Shown in pieces: positions 8,868-17,720 of a DNA stretch of 62,605 nt. The position numbers and the translations under genes were made by a program. This DNA is from Sphingobacteriales bacterium. GTDB taxonomy: Bacteria > Bacteroidota > Bacteroidia > Sphingobacteriales > Sphingobacteriaceae. The first letter of the stretch is position 1. Every line of letters starts with the position of its first letter. The stretch is from the NCBI GenBank assembly GCA_004293485.1, contig RDYW01000042.1, positions 1 through 62,605 on the forward strand, given 5' to 3'. The notes beneath the pieces were generated by a model. It was not told the origin of the DNA. It did no database searches and worked only from the letters and a program-made list of their open reading frames with translations.

Positions 8868-9629
8868 TTACCTTACCTGATAAGCTAGCCAACGAAGGTT
8901 GCTTATTTTGTAACCATATTTTTCGGGATATTCAATAATTTCTTTCATCGAAATAATGCTGTACACATAAGAGGCCGTTTCGGGGTTAAGTTTTAACTTA
9001 AAATAATTGGCCTGTTTTTGTGATTTTACTTGTCTTTTTATTCTTCCTTGGCCACCATTATATGCAGCAGCCACCAGCGTCCAGTTGCCAAAAACTTTAT
9101 ACAAACTTTTAAAATACTTTGCTGCAGCAAGGGTTGATAATCGGATATTAAACCTTTCGTCAACAGTTGAATTTACTTTTAGGCCAAAATCTCGGCCTGT
9201 TTGAGGCATAAATTGCCAAAGCCCTGCAGCCCCTTTACTCGAGTAAATATTTGAGGTTAAACCTGTTTCTACCAATGGTATGTATTTAAAATCGTCGGGG
9301 ATACCATGTTGTTTTAATATAGGTTCGATAATAGAAAACCACTTTAAAGCTTTATAATGAAGTTTATGCGTTTGTAATTTGCTATACGAATTTGCTTTTA
9401 ATACCCTTTTCATTTTATAGGCTATTTTTTTGTTGCCTACCGGGATGTTTTCGCTGGCAAAACTTAGGCTGCGTGATGCAATTTTTGGGGTAATAGGGAC
9501 AATATTGGGCGATGGTGGTATAGCTAGGTTAGCTAAAGTAGCTTTAGGCGATGAGGTGTAAATGTTAATTTTTACAAGTACAAATAGCAAAAGCAATTTA
9601 CAAGTAATTATTAGTTTACTTTTTGTCAT
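8868..9629 (-). CDS. Lytic transglycosylase, SLT domain
   Basis: Cleaves the MurNAc-GlcNAc bond of peptidoglycan in the periplasm. The start at 9629 (MTKSKLIITCK) begins directly with a hydrophobic signal or anchor segment; nine more codons are open upstream to 9656. The SLT domain shows YIPLVETGLTS (catalytic Glu about residue 121), GAAGLWQFMPQTGRDFGL and AAYNGGQGRI, in the order found in MltD-like enzymes. No LysM repeats are present, so it is shorter than MltD (253 residues). It is a single gene. Confidence 0.9.
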   Translation of the reverse strand: MTKSKLIITCKLLLLFVLVKINIYTSSPKATLANLAIPPSPNIVPITPKIASRSLSFASENIPVGNKKIAYKMKRVLKANSYSKLQTHKLHYKALKWFSIIEPILKQHGIPDDFKYIPLVETGLTSNIYSSKGAAGLWQFMPQTGRDFGLKVNSTVDERFNIRLSTLAAAKYFKSLYKVFGNWTLVAAAYNGGQGRIKRQVKSQKQANYFKLKLNPETASYVYSIISMKEIIEYPEKYGYKISNLRWLAYQVR

Positions 9630-9869
9630 TCTTTTAATTTTCGTAAACAATAGCAAAGCATGATATTTAAAACACGCTTAACGTTAATATAGTATTTAAA
9701 CTTTAAAAAACTTATAGTTTAATGCCTAATTAAATACTGGCTGCAAAGGTAAATAATATAATTCACATAATCAAGTAGTTATAAAATAAATTACAAATAA
9801 TGCTGTGTAGGTAACTAAAATAAGCTTATTAAGTTATTGAGTTTTATAAGGTGTAGCATAAAAATTTAG

Positions 9870-9877
9870 TATATTTG
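9870..9877 (+). promoter_or_regulatory. Probable -7 box TATATTTG of the pseudouridine synthase gene
   Basis: TATATTTG fits the Bacteroidota -7 consensus TAnnTTTG and lies 30 nt before the start codon. No clear TTTG is seen 19 nt upstream. Confidence 0.5.
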
Positions 9878-9907
9878 CAGGCCTATTTTGGGAGATAAAA
9901 TTTTACT

Positions 9908-11281
9908 ATGCCATTTAATAATAACAGGAACAGTCGAGACGACAAATCCAAAAAAGAAGGTTCTAAATTTGGCAAACCCAGCAGCCATCGTACTACCGGA
10001 GCCAATACTTCATCATCAAACAAATCAAATACGGGAAAGCACCCTTATGGCACTTACAACCCTGGTGCTAATGCCGATGATGATAAAATGGGCTTTAAAA
10101 GCAACTCAGAATTTAAAAATAAACACCATAAAAAATCAAACGACGAGGCTAAACCATACAGTAGAAATTCAAAATCCGGCCCCGACCGAAACTATACAAA
10201 CTATAAAGAAAAAAATACAGATAACGAAAAACCCAAAAGCCGCCCCCGTAAAGCTTTTGTAGCGGACGACAAACAAGGCTACGAAGATAAAAATTTTGCC
10301 AACCACAAACCTCGAGAGGCTAAATCGTACAGCCATAAAAAATTTATCGACCGTGATAAAAAACCTTTTAAAGGGAAAGTAAAAGCCGAGGAGGATGATT
10401 TACGCCCCTCGTACTCAAGTAAGGTGCCTAACTTTAGCCGCCCTTATGAAAAAATTTACGAAAAAAGAGGCCAAGTACCCAACCAAAATGTAATTGATTT
10501 TGGTGATGGAAACTTTAAGCAAAAAAACCGAAATGGTAACAAAAATGGCTTTAATAAAGATGCTGCCTTTATAAGGCTTAACCGCTTTATCGCTAATGCA
10601 GGTATTTGTTCTCGCCGTAAGGCTGATGAATTAATAGCAGCTGGTGTAGTAAGTGTTAATGGCGAAGTAGTAACCGAGCTTGGTACAAAAGTAAACCCAA
10701 ACAACGACCAAATACGCTACAATGGCGAATTGCTAAAATCCGAAAAAATGGTGTATGTGCTACTTAATAAACCTAAAGATTTTATTACTACTACCGAAGA
10801 TCCGCATGAGCGAAAAACGGTAATGGCACTGGTAGATAAAGCAAGCCACGAACGTATTTACCCTGTAGGTAGGCTCGATAGAAATACAACAGGCTTACTA
10901 TTAATGACTAACGATGGCGACTTAGCCGAAAAACTTTCGCACCCACGCAATAATATTAGTAAAATTTACCAAGTTGAACTAAACAGAAATTTAAGTCAAG
11001 GCGATTTTAACAAAATTACTTTTGGGCTTGAGCTTGAAGATGGTTTTATAAAACCCGATGCACTTTCATACGTTACTGGAGGCAGCAAAAACGAACTCGG
11101 CATACAAATACATAGCGGTAAAAACCGAATTGTACGCCGTATTTTCGAATTTTTAGGATACGAAGTGGTAAAACTCGATCGTGTTATTTATGCAAATTTA
11201 AGTAAAAAAGATTTACCTCGCGGTAAATGGAGGCATCTAAACGAAAAAGAAATAATTCAACTAAAGCATTTTATAAAGTAG
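9908..11281 (+). CDS. rRNA pseudouridine synthase (RsuA/RluB family) with long disordered N-terminus
   Basis: Converts a uridine in rRNA to pseudouridine. The enzyme part begins near residue 215: an S4 RNA-binding domain (FIRLNRFIANAGICSRRKAD) followed by the catalytic domain with YPVGRLDRNTTGLLL, whose Asp is the nucleophile, and a C-terminal GKNRIVRRIFE. The first ~210 residues are Lys/Asn/Ser/Arg-rich, repetitive and without predicted fold (many KS, NKSN, YKEKN stretches), likely an RNA-binding tail. RluB is the best match (23S helix 89 uridine), but RluE/RluF cannot be excluded. A TATATTTG box precedes it. Confidence 0.88.
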   Translation: MPFNNNRNSRDDKSKKEGSKFGKPSSHRTTGANTSSSNKSNTGKHPYGTYNPGANADDDKMGFKSNSEFKNKHHKKSNDEAKPYSRNSKSGPDRNYTNYKEKNTDNEKPKSRPRKAFVADDKQGYEDKNFANHKPREAKSYSHKKFIDRDKKPFKGKVKAEEDDLRPSYSSKVPNFSRPYEKIYEKRGQVPNQNVIDFGDGNFKQKNRNGNKNGFNKDAAFIRLNRFIANAGICSRRKADELIAAGVVSVNGEVVTELGTKVNPNNDQIRYNGELLKSEKMVYVLLNKPKDFITTTEDPHERKTVMALVDKASHERIYPVGRLDRNTTGLLLMTNDGDLAEKLSHPRNNISKIYQVELNRNLSQGDFNKITFGLELEDGFIKPDALSYVTGGSKNELGIQIHSGKNRIVRRIFEFLGYEVVKLDRVIYANLSKKDLPRGKWRHLNEKEIIQLKHFIK

Positions 11282-11402
11282 TATTTTGGGGTAAAAATTT
11301 AACCCACGAATTGCTATTTTACACTTCTTTAAATTTATCAAGTAATTGTGAAATTAATTGCAATGCTTACAAATATAACATACTGCTTTTTTAATAAGCC
11401 TT

Positions 11403-11432
11403 AATTAGGTGTTTGTAAACAAACACCTAATT
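11403..11432. terminator. Bidirectional hairpin between convergent genes
   Basis: A perfect inverted repeat, AATTAGGTGTTTG / CAAACACCTAATT (13 bp), with a TAAA loop and T-rich ends, lies between the convergent genes ending at 11281 and 11447. A bidirectional terminator is the simplest reading. Confidence 0.65.
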
Positions 11433-11446
11433 TAAAAATGCTTAAA

Positions 11447-12208
11447 TTAATTTAGTTTTATAGGTTTTAACAAAGAAAAATCGTTGTAATAATACGGATT
11501 GGTTTTAAACTTATTAAAAGCCAAATTAATATAGCTTAAAAACTCGTATTCGCTAGCCCTTACTGCAAAAAAATACGATGGGCGGTAGCTTATTAAAAAA
11601 CGTAAAAGCTTTTCGCCTATTAATCCCGTTTCACGTTGTACAATTTTGGCATTAAAACGTTGGTCTATCACCTGGTTTTGGTAATCTCGTTCCATTATTT
11701 CCATCAGGTGCCTGGCGTTTCGGCCTTCACGGCTAAATGTACTCCATAGCGCATCAATACTTATACCCGCACCATTGGGGCCAATAGAAAACACATCGTT
11801 ATTATTACCTAAGCGGTATAGATTATGAAATTGTTTTTTGGTGTTTTCGTATTTGGCTTGCGCCGATAACACCGTGTCCTTAACAGTAACCTGTGCCAAT
11901 GGTATAGCCAAGCGTTTTAAAAAAACAATAATAGATGTTTGGTTAGCCACCAAAAAAGTATCGGTTTTGTAGCCCGCTAAGGTGCAAATAATGATATCTC
12001 CGTTTTTGGCTTTTATGCTAAATTCGGCCTTGGTATTGTTATAAACCGCTTGCTGCAGCCTAGGGTTGTAAATATTTACACGGTTTAGCCTAGCTTTGCT
12101 GTATTTATCAAACACAATACCATCCATTATTTTTTCTTGCGCATTTGCCACTATGCAAAACAAAAAAAATAGGAAAATAAAGCCAATATTAGTTTTAAAT
12201 AACACCAA
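11447..12208 (-). CDS. Carboxypeptidase-regulatory-like domain protein
   Basis: A 253-residue secreted protein with a signal peptide (about 1-23, ending ANAQ). Residues about 25-95 form a CarboxypepD_reg-like beta-sandwich (KIMDGIVFDKYSKARLNRVN ... GDIIICTLAGYKTDTF), as in the plug-proximal part of TonB-dependent receptors, but no receptor barrel follows. The C-terminal part contains DALWSTFSREGRNARHLME. A paralogue lies at 24752-25384. It is 14 nt from the glucosaminidase gene, so the two are probably co-transcribed. Function unknown; periplasmic or outer-membrane associated by inference. Confidence 0.7.
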   Translation of the reverse strand: MVLFKTNIGFIFLFFLFCIVANAQEKIMDGIVFDKYSKARLNRVNIYNPRLQQAVYNNTKAEFSIKAKNGDIIICTLAGYKTDTFLVANQTSIIVFLKRLAIPLAQVTVKDTVLSAQAKYENTKKQFHNLYRLGNNNDVFSIGPNGAGISIDALWSTFSREGRNARHLMEIMERDYQNQVIDQRFNAKIVQRETGLIGEKLLRFLISYRPSYFFAVRASEYEFLSYINLAFNKFKTNPYYYNDFSLLKPIKLN

Positions 12209-12222
12209 TTAATCTCCGTAAA

Positions 12223-13047
12223 TTACTTTTTTACTATCAATACTTGCCCTAGTTTTATGCCGTTATCGGGCAGGTTGTTTAACGCTTGCAACTCATCCAC
12301 GCTAAGTGCAAAACGCTTAGAAATATTATAAAGTGTATCGCCTTTTTGTACTATATATTGGTTTGGCAGTAAAACCTGAGTGGTGGGTGTGGGTAAGTTG
12401 GGTGTAATTACGGTATCGCGTGGCGTTACATAAGGCAATTCAATGGGGGCCTGGTTATCAAATTGTTGTAAATTATACTTTTCGATATAGCTAATTAATA
12501 GTTGCGGGTACTGCGGGTTAGTAGCGTAGCCACATTGCTTTAAGCCAGCAGCCCAGCCTTTATAATCGTACTTATCAAGCGTAAATAATGAGGCATAACG
12601 GGGGCGCTTTAAAAACAACGAATGGTCTATAAACGATTGCTCGGCATTATCGTACCACCTAAAACACTCGTTTTCTTTATCATCGTTTTTATAATATGTT
12701 TTACCCGCCCAGTTGGCATTACATTTTATACCAAAATGATTATTGGCCACAACAGCCAAATCGCTATTTCCCGAGCCCGACTCTAGTATCCCTTGTGCCA
12801 ATGTAATACTGGCAGGTATGCCAAACTGGATCATCTCGCGTATAGCAATTGTTTTGTATTTTTCGATATAGGCCAAAGTGTTTGTTTTTGCGCTTCCAGG
12901 GCTGCTTCTTTCGGCAATTTTAGTATCTTTTTGCCCCACAATGGGATAATTTTGTTCGATATTTTTTTTGTGCAAAGCATATTTTTTGCTGGTGCATGAT
13001 GTTAAACTACCTGCCAAAAGCAGTAAAAAGAAACTCTTTTTTATCAT
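12223..13047 (-). CDS. Glucosaminidase-type peptidoglycan hydrolase lipoprotein with LysM
   Basis: A 274-residue putative lipoprotein (LLLLAGSLTSC, lipobox Cys at about residue 18). A mannosyl-glycoprotein endo-beta-N-acetylglucosaminidase (FlgJ/LytG-like) domain covers about residues 60-200: ITLAQGILESGSGNSDLA contains the catalytic Glu, followed by NNHFGIKC and GYATNPQYPQLL. One C-terminal LysM repeat (YIVQKGDTLYNISKRF ... LGQVLIVKK) binds glycan. It cleaves peptidoglycan, probably for turnover or cell separation. It is 5 nt downstream of the O-methyltransferase and likely in the same operon. Confidence 0.9.
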   Translation of the reverse strand: MIKKSFFLLLLAGSLTSCTSKKYALHKKNIEQNYPIVGQKDTKIAERSSPGSAKTNTLAYIEKYKTIAIREMIQFGIPASITLAQGILESGSGNSDLAVVANNHFGIKCNANWAGKTYYKNDDKENECFRWYDNAEQSFIDHSLFLKRPRYASLFTLDKYDYKGWAAGLKQCGYATNPQYPQLLISYIEKYNLQQFDNQAPIELPYVTPRDTVITPNLPTPTTQVLLPNQYIVQKGDTLYNISKRFALSVDELQALNNLPDNGIKLGQVLIVKK

Positions 13048-13052
13048 ATTGT

Positions 13053-13688
13053 TTATTTTTTTCGGATAATAAATACTCCATCCCGTACAGGTAAAATTAA
13101 CTTTTCTACCCGATTATCAGCCGCTATATAACTATTAAAATGGCTAATATATGTTGTTGCGGCATCCGCCTTTTTGTTTAGCACTTTGCCACTCCATAGC
13201 ACATTATCTACTATAATAATTCCACCTGGGCGTACTTTATCAAATACTAACTCATAATACGCCAAATTATTTTTTTTATCTGCATCAATAAATACCAAAT
13301 CAAAAACAGCATCTATTTTTTTAAGTAGCGTTAAAGCATCGCCTATTATGTAATCTATCACATCGGTTAAACCCGCCATTGCAAAATAATTACGCACCCT
13401 GTCTTCTAGTTCTTCATTAATATCTAAGGTAATAATTTTACCCCCAGCCGCTAATCCCTCGGCAAAACACAAGGTAGCATAACCAGTAAAAGTGCCTATT
13501 TCTAAAATTTTTTTTGGTGCGATAATTTTGCTAAGCATACTAAATACCCTACCTTGGTAATGGCCCGATGCCATACGGGGCATTAAAACTTTTAGCTGTG
13601 TTTCGCGGTATATTTGCGCAAGCAAAGCAGGCTCGGGGTCGCAAAAATTTTCTAAGTATGTTTTTAAAACATCGTTGTTTAAATCCAT
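13053..13688 (-). CDS. Class I SAM-dependent O-methyltransferase
   Basis: A 211-residue enzyme of the catechol/caffeoyl-CoA O-methyltransferase type. SAM-binding motif I is KILEIGTFTGYATLCFAEGL, followed by GKIITLDIN and DLVFIDADKKN (metal-binding Asp), then GGIIIVDNVLWSGKV. It transfers a methyl group to a hydroxyl of an unknown small molecule in the cytoplasm. It is the first gene of a probable operon with the glucosaminidase (5-nt gap) and the carboxypeptidase-like gene. Confidence 0.88.
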   Translation of the reverse strand: MDLNNDVLKTYLENFCDPEPALLAQIYRETQLKVLMPRMASGHYQGRVFSMLSKIIAPKKILEIGTFTGYATLCFAEGLAAGGKIITLDINEELEDRVRNYFAMAGLTDVIDYIIGDALTLLKKIDAVFDLVFIDADKKNNLAYYELVFDKVRPGGIIIVDNVLWSGKVLNKKADAATTYISHFNSYIAADNRVEKLILPVRDGVFIIRKK

Positions 13689-14020
13689 GGCGTAAATATA
13701 CTAAATCAGCACCAACCAACTATACCAGAAATCAAACAATCAAGCTTTACAACTAAAAAACACTAGTTTAAATCATTGTTAACAATATAAATAAAAACAA
13801 TAAAGCGCTGCTATTTTATGTAGTAATTGGGTATTTAACTAGTTTGCTATGTGGCGGTAGCAAAGTTAATAGGTGTTTTATTAACCCAATGTTTTTTACC
13901 AAAAATTGTGGTTATTCAAAAATTTGAAATTAAATAAATACTTATATACAACCTTCACGGCTTAAAAAAATTTTTGCCACAAAATATAACAATTATCATT
14001 TTACCCCACCCAAATATTAA

Positions 14021-14028
14021 TATATTTG
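14021..14028 (+). promoter_or_regulatory. Probable -7 box TATATTTG of efp
   Basis: TATATTTG matches the TAnnTTTG consensus, 26 nt before the efp start. The 365-nt gap 13689-14053 between the divergent O-methyltransferase and efp genes holds nothing else I can name; it is AT-rich and without an open frame of note. Confidence 0.5.
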
Positions 14029-14053
14029 CATCCTCAAAAAAATAAATAACAAA

Positions 14054-14614
14054 ATGGCTAAAGCATCCGACATTAAAACAGGCAATATACTAAGGCACAA
14101 TGGCGAACTTGTATCGGTAGATGAACTTATACACCGCACACCAGGAAAAGGTGGGGCATTTTATACCGGTAAAATGCGCAATATAAAAACAGGTAAAATA
14201 GTAGAACTGCGTATGCGTACCGATGAAGAGGTAGAAATATGCAGGGTAGAAACCAACGATTACCAATACCTTTACGACGATGGCGATTATTTTGTAGTGA
14301 TGGATAATGTAAGTTTCGACCAACACAACATTCCCAAAACTTTGTTTGGCAATACCGCAAAATTTTTAAAAGAAGGTATGAATGTAATTATTGCTTTTGA
14401 AAGCGAAGAACCAATTATGGCACAAGCACCTCATTTTGTAGAACTCGAAATTACCTATACCGAACCAGCCGTAAAAGGCGATACATCTACCAATGCCTTA
14501 AAATACGCAACCACCGAAACTGGCATCGAAATTAAAGTGCCCATGTTTGTAAATCAAGGCGATAGAGTAAAAATTGATACCGCCTCAGGCGCATACGTTG
14601 AAAGAGTAAAGTAA
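14054..14614 (+). CDS. efp: Elongation factor P
   Basis: Binds the ribosome between the P and E sites and relieves stalling at proline runs. It is 186 residues, with the KOW-like N-domain and two OB domains. The tip loop reads HRTPGKGGAF with Lys32 at the position that is modified in many bacteria; which modification, if any, occurs here cannot be seen and no epmA/ymfI-type gene lies nearby. The C-terminal signature is GDRVKIDTASGAYVERVK. Single gene. Confidence 0.96.
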   Translation: MAKASDIKTGNILRHNGELVSVDELIHRTPGKGGAFYTGKMRNIKTGKIVELRMRTDEEVEICRVETNDYQYLYDDGDYFVVMDNVSFDQHNIPKTLFGNTAKFLKEGMNVIIAFESEEPIMAQAPHFVELEITYTEPAVKGDTSTNALKYATTETGIEIKVPMFVNQGDRVKIDTASGAYVERVK

Positions 14615-14733
14615 TATTGCGCTTTCGGGCTAATGTTGGTTTAAATTTTTTAAAATTAGGGTTTTTATGAACCCAATGTATATTTAGCATTACTGTATTA
14701 AAATTATTAGGGCGTTTATACACGCTTTCGGCT

Positions 14734-14782
14734 ACCTGCTTGCCGGTTTACCTGCCAAGAGGCATGGCAGGCAGGTATCTTT
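14734..14782. repeat. GC-rich palindromic repeat, copy 1
   Basis: A locally GC-rich block in AT-rich DNA with the inverted repeat TACCTGCC (14749-14756) / GGCAGGTA (14770-14777). It follows efp and may also help end its transcript, as a T run follows. It belongs to a CCTGCCTGCC-type family also seen at 14822-14853. Confidence 0.55.
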
Positions 14783-14821
14783 TTTTTAATCGCCCTGCCT
14801 TTTTCCAAGCCATTAAAAAAA

Positions 14822-14853
14822 AGGATGCTTGCCTACCGGCAGGCAGGCCGCCT
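14822..14853. repeat. GC-rich palindromic repeat, copy 2
   Basis: This block contains GCTTGCCTACCGGCAGGCAG, with the small hairpin TGCC-TACC-GGCA. It shares the GCCTGCCTGCC motif (minus strand) with the block at 14734-14782. The gap 14615-14946 contains no gene; these two palindromic blocks are its only visible structure. Confidence 0.5.
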
Positions 14854-14946
14854 CAATCGTTAACGCAACTTACAGTTTAGTTACACTTTAAGTTATTTTA
14901 AAAATTATACCTCAAAAATTACAAGCATTTTTAATAACCACATATT

Positions 14947-15516
14947 TTGCTTAAACAACACATACGAAGCCAATACTTAAGCAAACGAAAAGCAATACCC
15001 GAAACACAGCTTCGGGCACTTAACCATGCTATAAACAATAAATTAAACCAATTTAATTGGTCACTTTACAAAACCATTAGTTTATTTTTGCCTATAAAAA
15101 AACTTAACGAAGTAAATACACTCCTAGTTTTATCGTTTTTTGAAGCCAACTTTCCCGAGATGATAGTGGCAATACCCAAAACAAATTTTGCAAATTATAC
15201 CCTACAACATATACAATACAGCCAAAACACTATACTGGTACAAAACAAATACCACATCCCCGAACCCTTAAATGGTAATATAATTTTGCCATCGGCTATT
15301 GATGTGGTATTTGTACCACTATTGGCATTTGATAACGTAGGAAACCGAGTTGGCTATGGCAAAGGTGTGTACGATAAATTTTTAGCTACCTGCCGATCCG
15401 ATGTTGTTAAAATTGGTCTCTCGTTTTTTGATACCCTGCAATCCATTGATGATGTAAACAGTTTTGATATACCTTTAAACTACTGCATTACACCCAACAA
15501 AGTTTATCGATTTTAA
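14947..15516 (+). CDS. 5-formyltetrahydrofolate cyclo-ligase, TTG start
   Basis: Converts 5-formyl-THF to 5,10-methenyl-THF with ATP. It is 189 residues; family signatures are KRKAIPE near the N-terminus, TISLFLPIKKLNEVNT, and the C-terminal VFVPLLAFDNVGNRVGYGKGVYDKFL. No ATG is available: the frame has a stop at 14935 and only CCA-CAT-ATT-TTG before the conserved LKQHIRSQYLS, so TTG (14947) is the likely start. Single gene, co-directional with the lut genes. Confidence 0.92.
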   Translation: MLKQHIRSQYLSKRKAIPETQLRALNHAINNKLNQFNWSLYKTISLFLPIKKLNEVNTLLVLSFFEANFPEMIVAIPKTNFANYTLQHIQYSQNTILVQNKYHIPEPLNGNIILPSAIDVVFVPLLAFDNVGNRVGYGKGVYDKFLATCRSDVVKIGLSFFDTLQSIDDVNSFDIPLNYCITPNKVYRF

Positions 15517-15612
15517 TAAAAAAACAAATTATAACAAAACATTATTTTACCGTGTTTGCTTTACAATTATCTTTCTAATTTAGGCACACCAAAAATATTG
15601 ATGAATATAAAA

Positions 15613-16344
15613 ATGAAAGTAGGTTTATTTATCCCTTGCTATGTAGATCAGTTTTACCCAAACGCCGCCATTGCAACCTTACAATTGTTAGAAAAACTAG
15701 GCGTTAATGTTACCTATCCTGCCAACCAAACCTGCTGTGGCCAGCCTATGGCAAACTCGGGTTTCGAGCACCTTACAAGCGGTTGTAACACGTTGTTTAT
15801 GGCAAATTTTAAAGAGTTCGATTACATAGTTGCCCCATCGGGCAGTTGCGTACTGCACATAAAAGAGCATATTCACACCCCAAATCACGAAGATGACAAA
15901 AACATAAGCGGCAAAATTTACGAACTTACCGAGTTTTTAACCGATGTGTTAAAAGTTACCCATCTAACCTCAAACTTTCCGCACAGGGTAGGTTTACACC
16001 AAAGTTGCCACGGGCAGCGGGGTTTACACATTTCGCAAATGAGCGAGCTGGTTGAAGCACCTTACTCTAAACCGCAAACATTATTAAATATGGTGCAAAA
16101 CATAGAGATGATTACCCTAAAACGCAAAGACGAATGCTGCGGTTTTGGTGGAACATTTTGTGTTACCGAAGAGGCGGTATCGGCCAAGATGGGGAAAGAT
16201 AGGGTGCTAGACCACGAAAATAACGGTGCCGAATATATCACTGGCGTTGATTTATCTTGTTTGATGCACCTCGAAGGCATCCTAAAAAGAAAAAACAGCA
16301 AAACCAAAGTTATACACATTGCCGAAATTTTAAACGCAAGCTAA
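15613..16344 (+). CDS. lutA: Lactate utilization protein A (Fe-S oxidoreductase subunit)
   Basis: The start at 15613 (MKVGLFIPCYVDQFYP) is the usual LutA N-terminus; an in-frame ATG at 15601 and a longer frame from 15556 exist. It is 243 residues, with two cysteine-rich CCG motifs: CCGQPMANSG in the first half and CCGFGGTFCV in the second, plus HQSCHGQR. With LutB and LutC it forms the iron-sulfur complex that oxidises L-lactate to pyruvate. The three genes are separated by single nucleotides. No lactate permease is adjacent. Confidence 0.93.
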   Translation: MKVGLFIPCYVDQFYPNAAIATLQLLEKLGVNVTYPANQTCCGQPMANSGFEHLTSGCNTLFMANFKEFDYIVAPSGSCVLHIKEHIHTPNHEDDKNISGKIYELTEFLTDVLKVTHLTSNFPHRVGLHQSCHGQRGLHISQMSELVEAPYSKPQTLLNMVQNIEMITLKRKDECCGFGGTFCVTEEAVSAKMGKDRVLDHENNGAEYITGVDLSCLMHLEGILKRKNSKTKVIHIAEILNAS

Positions 16345-16345
16345 A

Positions 16346-17719
16346 ATGATACAAGAACTAAAACACCACGCCACACTTGCCGATGATTTTAACCAAAACG
16401 AAGACCGTGTAGGTTGGCATGACGATACCCTGTGGTGGATACGCGAAAAACGCGATAAAATAGCTTGGCAAGTACCCGATTGGGAGTTATTGCGTGATGC
16501 TGCATCGAACATTAAAGACCACGTGTTATCAAACCTAAACCCCTATTTAGTACAGTTTGAGGCCAATGCCATTGCCAACGGCATTACCGTACACTGGGCT
16601 GCCGATGCTGCCGAGCATAACCAAATTGTGCTAAACATATTGCGTGAAAAAGAAATTAATAAACTTGTAAAAAGTAAATCGATGCTTACCGAAGAATGCC
16701 ATTTAAACGATTTTTTGGCCGAAAACGGGGTGGATGTGATAGATTCGGACTTAGGCGAACGCATTGTACAACTGGCCGAAGAACCGCCAAGCCACATCGT
16801 GTTGCCTTGCATACATAAAAAGAAAGAAGAAATTGGCCAACTTTTTCACAAACACTTGGGTACGCCCGAAGGCAACAGCGACCCGCAATTACTCACCGAA
16901 GCAGCAAGGCACCACCTGCGTGAAACTTTTTTATCTCGCAAAGCTACCGTTACCGGAATAAACTTTGCCGTAGCCGAAACTGGCGAATTTGTGGTTTGCA
17001 CCAACGAAGGTAACGCCGATATGGGCGCACACCTTGCCGATGTACACATAGCCTGTATGGGTATCGAAAAAATTATTCCCGAGCGTAAAGATTTAGGCGT
17101 TTTTTTACGATTGCTTGCCCGAAGTGCCACAGGGCAGCCCATTACCACCTATTCCAGCCATTTTAAAAAGCCTAGAGAAAACCAAGAAATGCATATTATT
17201 TTGGTGGATAATGGCCGTACCAAACAACTGGGGCGAGAAGATTTTAGAAACTCGCTAAAATGTATCCGTTGCGGGGCCTGTATGAATACCTGCCCAGTTT
17301 ACCGCCGTAGCGGTGGCCACAGTTACCATTATGCCATTACTGGGCCCATTGGGGCAATTTTAGCACCCAATTTAGATATGGAAAAATACGCCGATTTGCC
17401 CTTTGCATCTACCCTTTGTGGTAGTTGCACCAATGTTTGCCCTGTTAAAATTGATATTCACCAGCAACTGTACAAATGGCGACAAGTAATTGTGCAGAGT
17501 GGTTACGCACCCAAAGCCAAAGTATTAAGTATGAAAGCTATGGCTTTTACTTTTTCATCTCCATTTGTGTACCACACCGCAGGTAAAATGGGTAGGGCTG
17601 TTTTAAAATACGCACCGTTTACCGTAAACAATAAATTTAACCCTTGGTACAAACAACGCGATATGCCCGAGCCACCTTCGGCGTCGTTTGGCGAATGGTA
17701 CAAAAAAAATAGAAATTAA
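16346..17719 (+). CDS. lutB: Lactate utilization protein B (Fe-S / LUD domain)
   Basis: 457 residues. An N-terminal LUD domain (ending near ITTYSSHFKKP) is followed by two [4Fe-4S] motifs, CIRCGACMNTCPVY and CGSCTNVCPVKI, as in ferredoxin-type electron carriers, and a C-terminal helical part. It is the electron-transfer subunit of the LutABC lactate oxidase. It starts 1 nt after the lutA stop and ends 1 nt before lutC. Confidence 0.94.
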   Translation: MIQELKHHATLADDFNQNEDRVGWHDDTLWWIREKRDKIAWQVPDWELLRDAASNIKDHVLSNLNPYLVQFEANAIANGITVHWAADAAEHNQIVLNILREKEINKLVKSKSMLTEECHLNDFLAENGVDVIDSDLGERIVQLAEEPPSHIVLPCIHKKKEEIGQLFHKHLGTPEGNSDPQLLTEAARHHLRETFLSRKATVTGINFAVAETGEFVVCTNEGNADMGAHLADVHIACMGIEKIIPERKDLGVFLRLLARSATGQPITTYSSHFKKPRENQEMHIILVDNGRTKQLGREDFRNSLKCIRCGACMNTCPVYRRSGGHSYHYAITGPIGAILAPNLDMEKYADLPFASTLCGSCTNVCPVKIDIHQQLYKWRQVIVQSGYAPKAKVLSMKAMAFTFSSPFVYHTAGKMGRAVLKYAPFTVNNKFNPWYKQRDMPEPPSASFGEWYKKNRN

Positions 17720-17720
17720 A

